Positions 36,801 through 43,176 of a DNA stretch of 64,000 nucleotides are shown in pieces. The notes under the pieces are model-generated. The model was not told where the DNA came from. It searched no databases and was given only the letters and a program-made list of their open reading frames with translations. Both the position numbers and the translations under genes were made by a program. Numbering within the stretch: the stretch's first letter is position 1; every line of letters begins with the position of its first letter. Source of the stretch: Dermabacter indicis (lineage in GTDB: Bacteria > Actinomycetota > Actinomycetes > Actinomycetales > Dermabacteraceae); NCBI GenBank assembly GCA_001403775.1, contig CYUG01000017.1, forward strand, positions 55,799 to 119,798. The letters are read 5' to 3'.

Positions 36801-38257
36801 GGCTCATCCGATTCCAGGGTGTAGTCGGGGTCTGAACCCGCCGGTCTCGAGCAGGGATCTGGCGATGTAGTTGGTCAGGTTGCGGAACCCCAGCGCCGAG
36901 CCGCGCAGGTGCTCGAGCCTGCCGTTGATCGCCTCGGTGGGCCCGTTGGAGGTGCTGGGCCGGTCGAAGTAGGCCAGGACGTCGGCGGCGCGCTTCTTCA
37001 GCGTCCTGCCGAGCTTGGTGATCTCGACCAGGGCCTTGGGGACGCCGGTGCTGATCGAGTCGATGAGCCGGGCCATCAGCTCGCGGCCGTGGCGCCGGTT
37101 CTCGTGGCGGTAGGCGGCGATCATGCGCTGGTAGACGCTCCAGGTGACCTCGACCTCGACGTGGGCGTCGTCGGCGAACAGGGTGTCCAGTCGGTCCTTC
37201 TGCTTGTCGTTGAGCAGGTCGGCGCCGGTGGACAGGGTCCGGCGGGCGGCATAGAGCGGGTCGCCCTTGCGGCCGCGGTGCCCACAGATGGCCTGCTGAA
37301 CTCGCCGTCGGCACTCATCGAGCGCCTCGCCAGCGAGGCGCGTGACGTGGAAGGGATCTAGCACGGTCACCACGTCGGGCAGTTCCTCGACGGCGGCGGT
37401 CTTGAACCCGGTGAAGCCGTCCATCGCGACCACCTCCACGCCGTCGCGCCACTCCTGCGGGCGGTCGGCCAGCCAGGTCTTGAACGCCTGCTTGGAGCGT
37501 CCTTCGACCATGTCCAGCAGCCGTGCCGGGCCGGTGCCATCTCGCACTGGGGTGAGGTCGATGATCACGGTGACGTACCTGTCGCCGCGACGGGTGTGCC
37601 TCCACACGTGCTCATCGACCCCGACGGCCTTCACCCCCTCGAAGCGGTGCTCCTCGTCGATCAGCACCCGCTTGCCCTCCGCCAGAACGGCGTCGTTGGC
37701 GGTGTCCCAGGCCACCCCGAGCCCCTCGGCGACCCGAGCCACGGTCAGGTGCTGGACCACGATCCCTTCCAGCGCCCACCGCAGAGCGCGCCGAGACAAC
37801 TTGGCCCGGGGCTCGGCCGCGGCGGTGGTGTCCTGGCGCCACACATATCCGCAGCCGCTGCAGCGGTAACGGCGCACGACGACCTCCAGCGTCGTGGGCC
37901 GCCAGCCCAGTGGTTCGCGGGCAAGCCGTCGGACCACGGTGTCACGTGGTCTCCCTTTGCAGCCGCAGCGCCGGCACCACTGGTCGGGCTCGACCACCTG
38001 GCAGGCCAATACGGCACGATCCGGCTCGAGTCGCTGCCCGGTGACAACGAGGCCGAGTTCGTCGAGGCGGCAGAAGGCAGTCAGGTCGGGGCTGGCGAAC
38101 GCATCAGCGCGCCCGCCGACGGTAGCGTCGTGCACGTCGAGGTCTTTCGGGCTGAGTGTGTAGGAGCTCTCATCCTCGGGAGACCTCGACCTCTATCCGG
38201 CCACCGACGCGCCGGCCCGCCGCACGACGTGCGCTACACCCTCATCTGGGAAGAGCC
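36801..38257 (-). mobile_element. ISL3-family insertion sequence with 8-bp target duplication
   Basis: 1457 bp. Inverted ends: left GGCTCATCCGATTCCAGGG, right (read inwards) GGCTCTTCCCAGATGAGGG, both running into TGTAG. Directly flanked by TCAAAACG at 36793-36800 and 38258-38265, a perfect 8-bp duplication as expected for ISL3. One intact transposase gene. The preserved duplication and intact gene point to a recent insertion. Confidence 0.93.
36804..38135 (-). CDS. ISL3-family transposase
   Basis: 443 residues. N-terminal zinc-ribbon with CRRCGCKG and CSGCGYVW, helix-turn-helix, then the DDE core: first Asp in VKAVGVDEHVWRHT, second in VVAMDGFTGF and TVLDPFHV, Glu in STSNGPTEAINGRLEHLRG. This matches coryneform ISL3 transposases such as those of IS1096/IS31831 type. 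Full length and uninterrupted; its stop lies within the left inverted repeat. Confidence 0.94.
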   Translation of the reverse strand: MHDATVGGRADAFASPDLTAFCRLDELGLVVTGQRLEPDRAVLACQVVEPDQWCRRCGCKGRPRDTVVRRLAREPLGWRPTTLEVVVRRYRCSGCGYVWRQDTTAAAEPRAKLSRRALRWALEGIVVQHLTVARVAEGLGVAWDTANDAVLAEGKRVLIDEEHRFEGVKAVGVDEHVWRHTRRGDRYVTVIIDLTPVRDGTGPARLLDMVEGRSKQAFKTWLADRPQEWRDGVEVVAMDGFTGFKTAAVEELPDVVTVLDPFHVTRLAGEALDECRRRVQQAICGHRGRKGDPLYAARRTLSTGADLLNDKQKDRLDTLFADDAHVEVEVTWSVYQRMIAAYRHENRRHGRELMARLIDSISTGVPKALVEITKLGRTLKKRAADVLAYFDRPSTSNGPTEAINGRLEHLRGSALGFRNLTNYIARSLLETGGFRPRLHPGIG

Positions 38258-38441
38258 TCAAAACGGCGCTGGATGCAGCCTCAGTATGTGCGGGAATATC
38301 CGAAAGAATCAAAGGAATCTGTGCCAGTCGAGCCTCGAGTACGGAAAATTGGCAAGCCCTCGTGCCGACTAGCAGAGGCAAATGCTGCAGCTCCCTTGAG
38401 GATCGCCCCTACTATCTCCCTATTCCACACCGCTCCGAGCC

Positions 38442-38892
38442 AGAACAAGTCGCCCTTCGGGAAACAGGAGGATGCAGCCGTCAGCCAGGCTGTCGCCGAC
38501 GCACTCGATACTAGCGCCCTTGAAGTTGAAGCCTTCGGGTTGCTCGCCCAGATTGAGCAGGTGGCAATAAGCTCCAGGCACTGATTGCCCACAACTCACG
38601 CGTCGCTCAAGACCAGCGCGCCTACGAGAAATCGTTTAGCAGTATCCATCAGCAGCATCAGGCACTGCTGGCTGACCATGCTGCTGTGGTCATCGAGATC
38701 CAAAACAAACAGAACCGGCTAGCCGCCTACCGCTACTATCAGCAAGAAACCGTCAACCTTGACGTGGAGCAGCTGGAGTTCAGCCCCTACCTTTGCGTGG
38801 CATTGCTCGACAAAGGCACCGTCCATGTCGACGGCACCGTGACTTTCCGATTCCGCGACGGAAGCGAACAAGAAATCGCTATCAGGCCCTAA
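38442..38892 (+). pseudogene. Large serine recombinase, C-terminal remnant
   Basis: Upper part reads FGKQEDAAVSQAVADALD and DTSALEVEAFGLLAQIEQ, then a frame change near 38565-38575 is needed to continue ALIAHNSRVAQDQRAYEKSF, a coiled-coil region, and LEFSPYLCVALLDKGTVHVD with RFRDGSEQEIAIRP at the end. This order (coiled coil, LVD-V-V, F-F-DGSE) is the normal tail of large serine recombinases of transposons and integrative elements. The catalytic N-terminal and zinc-ribbon parts are absent. The last 68 residues remain open from an ATG-like GTG at 38686. Confidence 0.65.
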
Positions 38893-38908
38893 GTCAGTAT
38901 TTGGGTCT

Positions 38909-38940
38909 AAGCGCCCACTCCTAGCTGGTGGGCGCTTTTG
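38909..38940 (+). terminator. Terminator after the recombinase remnant
   Basis: AAGCGCCCAC / GTGGGCGCTT hairpin with 9-base loop followed by TTTTG. Confidence 0.75.
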
Positions 38941-39052
38941 CGTTCTCGGAATGCTGGATCGTTTGCAATTGGGATATCTTCACCGAGTTGAGGACTATGT
39001 GACACCGTTCCAGGTGGTCACGAAATCCGATAGCTGCTAGCGCCACGCCGGT

Positions 39053-39168
39053 CAAGTCCCTTTGTGTGGTGTAACGATTCTTCGGGTTGCTTGTAAGGGG
39101 GTAGGCGGTCAGAGCTGGGAGGTGCTAGTCGGTGATGGTCTCGGTTTCGTTGGTGGGGACGATGTGGA
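39053..39168. repeat. IS256-type element end, copy 1
   Basis: About 115 bases nearly identical to 40113-40229: both run from CAAGTCCCTTTGTGTGGTGT through the sequence encoding HIVPTNETETITD. Here the end is fused to a resolvase gene rather than to a transposase, so it is a leftover of a second element. Confidence 0.8.
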
Positions 39169-39690
39169 AGCGGGCAACCTCGGCCACGCTCATGCCTCCC
39201 CGCAGCGCTGCTAGGGCGGCGTCGGCTTGGACGGGCGGGCGCCCTCCCCGTCTGTCTTGCGCCCGTACGTGTTCTAGACCGGCGCGGGTGCGTTCTCGGA
39301 GAGTGTCGCGTTCCCACTCTGCGAGGGAGGCCAGGACGCAGACGACGAGTTTCCCAGCCGGTGTGCTGGTGTCGAGGTCGAGGTCTTGCGCTGTGACGCG
39401 AACCCCCTGAGCGTCGAGGTCACGCACGGTCTTGAGTGCGTCCACGGCAGTACGCCCGAGGCGGTCAAGACGTGTCAGTGCAAGGGCGTCTCCCTCGCGC
39501 AGGTAATCGAGGCCAGCCGCTAGGCCCGGCCGGTCGGCGCGCACCGGACGCAACGTCGGTGAAGACCCGTTCGCCCCCTTCCGCTTCGAGCGCGACAGAT
39601 TGCGTCTTGAGCGACTCCGCTTGTGACGAGGCGGAGACACGGGCGCAGCCGATCCCCGTGGGAACCGTGCGCGTTTGTTACACATCGTCA
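39125..39690 (-). pseudogene. Tn3-type resolvase/invertase, frameshifted and fused to an IS256 end
   Basis: In one frame (about 39690-39545): GIGCARVSASSQAESLKTQ, which contains the catalytic serine motif, then EAEGGERVFTDVASGARR. A frame change near 39535-39545 leads to ADRPGLAAGLDYLREGDALA, LTRLDRLGRTAVDALKTVRD and LASLAEWERDTLRERTRAGL, the standard small serine recombinase. The C-terminal helix-turn-helix (GGRPPVQADAALAALRGGMS) runs into IS256-derived HIVPTNETETITD. No good start codon remains in the first frame. Non-functional as read. Confidence 0.7.
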
Positions 39691-39735
39691 TCGTCGCTCT
39701 CAAGGGGGTCCTCACTGCGGACCATTCTCGGCTTG

Positions 39736-40077
39736 TCAGGCTCGAACCCAGACAGCCAGCTCGTTGCCGCCGGGCTCTTGGAAGTGCATACGTCGTCCGC
39801 CTGGGAAGTCGAAGGGTTCGACAGTAATCGTCCCACCCGCGGCTTCGATGTCGGCCCGGACGGTCGTCAGGTCATCTACCTCGAGAACCACCAGCGGCGC
39901 TGCGGGTGCCTCGCCCGCATCACCCTGGAAACCGAGCGTTTGCTCTGCTCCCAACTGCACGTCTGTGTATTGGGGCCCGTACGCCAGATGCTCCAAGGTG
40001 AACGCGTCTTTGAAAAACTGGGCGGACGCGTTTGCGTCGTTGGAAGGGAACTCGATCATGGTGAGCCTCGTCGTCAT
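39736..40077 (-). CDS. VOC (glyoxalase/bleomycin-resistance-like) family protein
   Basis: 113 residues with the betaalphabetabetabeta VOC repeat: MIEFPSNDANASAQFFKDAF at the start and FQEPGGNELAVW at the end, the latter carrying the usual metal-ligand glutamate position. Intact and well coded, though surrounded by element debris. Function cannot be told; relatives include dioxygenases, lyases and antibiotic-binding proteins. Confidence 0.8.
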   Translation of the reverse strand: MTTRLTMIEFPSNDANASAQFFKDAFTLEHLAYGPQYTDVQLGAEQTLGFQGDAGEAPAAPLVVLEVDDLTTVRADIEAAGGTITVEPFDFPGGRRMHFQEPGGNELAVWVRA

Positions 40078-40112
40078 GCCCCTTACGCTATGGGCGGAGT
40101 CAGAAGAAGTTC

Positions 40113-41256
40113 AAGTCCCTTTGTGTGGTGTAACGGTTCTTCGGGCTGCTTGTAAGGTGGTTAGGCGGTCAGAGCTGGGAGGTGCTGGTCGGTGATGGTC
40201 TCAGTTTCGTTGGTGGGGACGATGTGGAGGCGGCAGCGGGCCAGGACGTCGAGGCTGAGGTAGCGGCATCCTTCGGCCCACTCGTCGGTCTGCTCGGCCA
40301 GGACCCCTCCTAGGAGGCGGGTGATGGCGTCGCGGCGGGGAAGATTCCCACGGAGTCGGTGCGGCGGCGGATCTCCTTGTTGAGGCGCTCGTTGGGATTG
40401 TTGGGCCAGATCTGGACCCACACGTCCTTGGGGAAGGCGGTAAAGACCAGCAGGTCGTCTCGTGCCGCGTCCGGGTGCTCGGCGACGGCGTGGAGCTTGT
40501 CGCACACGTAGTCCAGCAGTCGGTCGAACTGGGCGTTGACCGCGGCGGCGTCGGGCTGGTCGTACACCAAGTGCAGCATCGCCTTGACGGTGGGCCACAG
40601 GCTCTTGGGGGTCACGGCCAAGAGGTTGGCGGCTTAGTGGGTGCGACAGCGCTGGCACGAGGCGCCGGGGATGTTGGCGCTGATGGCCTCGACCAGACCG
40701 GCGTGAGCGTCACTGGTGACCATCCGCGAGACCTGCAACTTGGACAGGGAGTTGATCCCCAAGGTCTTGACGAGCTTATCCATGCGGCGGGTGGAGACCC
40801 CGGCGAGGTAGCAGTCGGCGACCACGGTGATCAGCGCCGCCTCGGAGCTCTTGAGTCGTTCCATGAGCCACTCGGGGAAGTAGGTGCCCTTGCGCAGCTT
40901 GGGGACGGCGACATCGATGGTGCCGACGCGAGTGTCCAAAGGGCGGTGACGGTAGCCGTTACGCTGCGCGGTGCGCTCGGGGCTGGGCCTGCCCCACTCG
41001 GCGCCGCACACGGCATCAGCGTCCGCCGACAAAAGCGCGTTGATCACCGTCTGCAGCAGGTCACGCATCAGGTCCGGGGACGCCTCAGCCAGGACTTCGC
41101 CCAGCAGGCCAGCAGGGTCGAAAATATGAGGAGCGGTCATCGTGATGACTCCGTTCGAGAGGGTTGTAGGAGATTCCTCGAAGGATCACACGGTGACCGC
41201 GCCGACCTTCACGACGGGACCGACCACCGAGTGGCTACACACCACTATGCGGGACT
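40113..41256 (-). mobile_element. Defective IS256-family element
   Basis: Ends show imperfect inverted repeats: left AGTCCCTTTGTGTGGTGTAA, right read inwards AGTCCCGCATAGTGGTGTGT. The single transposase gene inside has an internal deletion, a stop and a frameshift. No clear flanking target duplication was seen. Confidence 0.7.
40161..41140 (-). pseudogene. IS256-family (mutator type) transposase, inactivated
   Basis: N-terminal part from 41140 reads MTAPHIFDPAGLLGEVLAEA through GTYFPEWLMERLKSSEAALI. After LQVSRM it jumps straight to VTSDAHAGLVEAISANIPGA, skipping roughly 70 residues that normally hold the first catalytic Asp. In-frame TAA at about 40634 follows CQRCRTH (homologues have Tyr), then [12 protein letters not shown] and [21 protein letters not shown] frameshift near 40340 precedes [20 protein letters not shown]. 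Three independent lesions mark it as dead. Confidence 0.85.
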
Positions 41257-41384
41257 CCACTGCCACGCCACGCTAGGAATATTCGGCAAAGACGCCCTAA
41301 AGAGCAACGGGTACTTCCAGTTTCTTGCTGATGGCCTCGATCTGCCGCTCAAGCAGAGGTGACAGTTTGGTAAGCGACCTTTGC

Positions 41385-42100
41385 CTACTGGAAGTGAACC
41401 AATCTAGCGGCTAAATCGCAGTTCGCGCGCGTTTGTATCCATCGTGGTGTGAAAGTTTCCAGGACATTTAGTTCCCCTAGTCTTATGAGCAACCCTTCCA
41501 GTAATTTCTTGCTGTCGTATGCCTTCTTGAACGCAGCTTCAAGCTCGTCTAGGAAGAGTGGACGGATCGTTTTAAGGATGTTTTCTTCGGTTGTGTAGTG
41601 GGCGCCGATTTTGTGACGCGCATCTTTATCTTTAACGGATTGGAAGAGCGATCCAAAAATTGCAGGCGAGATCTCGGCCCAGTTGAAGTAGGTGGCTTTA
41701 AGGAGTAGCTCGCGCGATGCCTTCGTGAAGGTAGGGGTCTCGGTTGCTTCACCGAAGACACTGCCGTTGACGTACGGAAAGGCTTGGATGAGTGTGTCGT
41801 CGAGATTAGACCGTTCTGTCTTGGGTTGGTTGAGTGCTTGGTACAGGTCAGCGAGTTTTTCGCCAAGGTCGCTCCCGTCTTCTTTTGTTCGTTCTTCGAT
41901 GTACCTGGTGAAGAGGTCGCGCTGCCAGAGGTCAGAGTCATCGGCGTAGAGGCAGAAGGGCGTGCGCACAAGAAAGACGGAGGCGTGGTGTTCGTCGAAG
42001 CCGGTCGAATCAAGGTGCACATATAGGTCCGCCATGAGTTTTGCGGCGGCTACGGCCGATTCGGCTGCTTCGTAGTCGAAGGCTTGGCCACTGCTACTGT
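41385..42100 (-). pseudogene. MmeI-like (type IIL) restriction-methyltransferase, internal fragment
   Basis: The open part reads KLMADLYVHLDSTGFDEHHA, VFLVRTPFCLYADDSDLW, IEERTKEDGSDLGEKLADLY, SPAIFGSLFQSVKDKDARHK and IGAHYTTEENILKTIRPLFL, which is the helical connector of single-chain MmeI-like enzymes. It breaks off at LGELNVLE, exactly before the SAM-binding DPACGCGNF motif. The nuclease N-terminus, methyltransferase catalytic NPPF motif and specificity domain are all missing. An upstream stop near 42115 bounds the fragment. Relic of a restriction-modification system. Confidence 0.75.
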
Positions 42101-42229
42101 GGGAGCCTACAAACCCTCATGCGCCGTAACGGTTAGGGCTGGATGCACTGCTTGCGCAGCTGGGATTTCAGCTCTCGGCGGAGCCTACGTGGGAAAGTGC
42201 TTTGCCTAGTTTCAGCGTTGGGAGCTTAG

Positions 42230-42433
42230 ATGAGAGCTTCGCAGATCGGAGTCATTGCCGGTTGCCTGTTCGCGGCCATAGCCGTGATTCTTAGTCAGAC
42301 GGTTCTCAAGGATTCGGCGATCGTTCTCTGGACCATGGCACTTTGTGCTTTGATCCTTGGCCCGGCACTTGCGTACACCATTGCTCGACTGTGGGCGTTG
42401 TTTCTCGCATCGCGCGATCCGAAAGTTCAATGA
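42230..42433 (+). CDS. Small membrane protein, unknown
   Basis: 67 residues with two clear membrane helices (IGVIAGCLFAAIAVILSQ and IVLWTMALCALILGPALAY) and a short positive C-terminus. GGGAG precedes the ATG at 42230 by about 7 bases. No family recognised. Its surroundings are decayed mobile DNA, so it may be either a passenger gene or chance coding; the hydrophobic pattern favours a real gene. Confidence 0.5.
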   Translation: MRASQIGVIAGCLFAAIAVILSQTVLKDSAIVLWTMALCALILGPALAYTIARLWALFLASRDPKVQ

Positions 42434-42454
42434 CTTCAGCCGCAGTCAACTAGT

Positions 42455-42760
42455 GCTCTAGCTCATAAGTGTCCTGTGCCAAGCAGTTGGAAGGATTTCG
42501 GACTTGGGAAAGTTGGGGATCGCGGGGCCAGCCAGACCGAGGTGGACCTCTGATGGCCGGTTCCCGGCCAGCGCTTGGTATGGGCGGATGGTGTTGAATT
42601 CGGACCGGCAGGCATCGGCCTCGAGGACCAGGCGATGGCCTTTACGCCGCCTAGCATGGCTTCAGCCTCAGCCAGGGCCAGTTCGACCCCGGCCATCACG
42701 TCGTGCTGGTTCTGGTTCGGACCGGTCGGTGGGTTGGCGAACGCGGCCTTACGCTGCCTG
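42455..42760 (-). pseudogene. IS3/IS481-type transposase C-terminal remnant
   Basis: One frame ends CRSEFNTIRPYQALAGNRPS and EVHLGLAGPAIPNF before a stop near 42455, the usual integrase-core tail (E-F-N-x-x-R-P-H-x-A-L). The stretch just upstream, QNQHDVMAGVELALAEAEAM, lies in another frame, so at least one frameshift is present. No start or catalytic core remains. Confidence 0.55.
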
Positions 42761-43072
42761 ACCAAAACCCCGGCGCTGTTTCTGGTGGTCAGCGTGCAGA
42801 AGTAGACCTTGGTCGGAAGTCCCCGTGCAACGAATGGCACAAAGCTCACGCAGCCTTGGCTCGCTTTCGGAAAACCCTCGGAACGAAAACGACCGACCGG
42901 GTACCAATGCGAGCGCCAGAGACTCGGCACTCTGAAAGCCGAAGGAAGGAAGATTCAGCACGAAACGGGGCACCGACGCTGACGTGAATGAGCAAGTACG
43001 CGAAACTCGCGGTCGCGTAAGCGAGTACTAAAACGTGTACTCGCAAATTCCAAAAGCTGATAAGAATCGGCC
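42761..43072. other. Non-coding debris
   Basis: No gene recognised. A small inverted repeat GCGAGTAC / GTACTCGC lies near 43020-43043 and could fold as a hairpin, without a T-tract. Confidence 0.4.
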
Positions 43073-43160
43073 TCGAGTTGGATAAAATCCAAGTTAGACC
43101 GAACCCAAGTTGGCGCGAATACGAGTTGACACGAGAAACGAATCGACACGAAGATTAGTC
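43073..43160. repeat. Degenerate 16-17 bp tandem repeat
   Basis: About five successive units begin with CGAGTTGG, CAAGTTAG, CAAGTTGG, CGAGTTGA and CGAATCGA, each 16-17 bases long, ending just outside the stop of the pyrophosphatase-like gene. Units diverge and there are no spacers, so this is not a CRISPR array. Confidence 0.5.
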
Positions 43161-43176
43161 AGCGCGAGTGCGTGCC

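Larger units (their letters stand above)
36626..38450 (-). pseudogene. Glycosyltransferase (GT4-like) C-terminal remnant, interrupted by ISL3 and frameshifted
   Basis: Read leftwards: LGAVWNREIVGAILKGAAAF, then ASASRHEGLP (GT4 EX7E-type region), a one-base insertion in the A4/T run near 38345-38350, then FSVLEARLAQIPLILSDIPA and HTEAASSAV, at which point the ISL3 element (36801-38257) is inserted. Beyond it the same frame continues LITFPVGDAEELAEALRSVW. Removing the element and one 8-base duplication restores a continuous glycosyltransferase C-terminal domain. The N-terminal half is missing, replaced near 38450 by recombinase DNA. Non-functional. Confidence 0.72.

Noticed and set aside
39018..39317. 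99-codon minus-strand frame
   Set aside because: Out-of-frame shadow of the resolvase remnant crossing the IS256 end.
40475..41362. 295-codon plus-strand frame
   Set aside because: Antisense of the dead IS256 transposase; no independent support.
43073..43160. CRISPR array
   Set aside because: Units are diverged and contiguous without unique spacers, and no cas gene is near.
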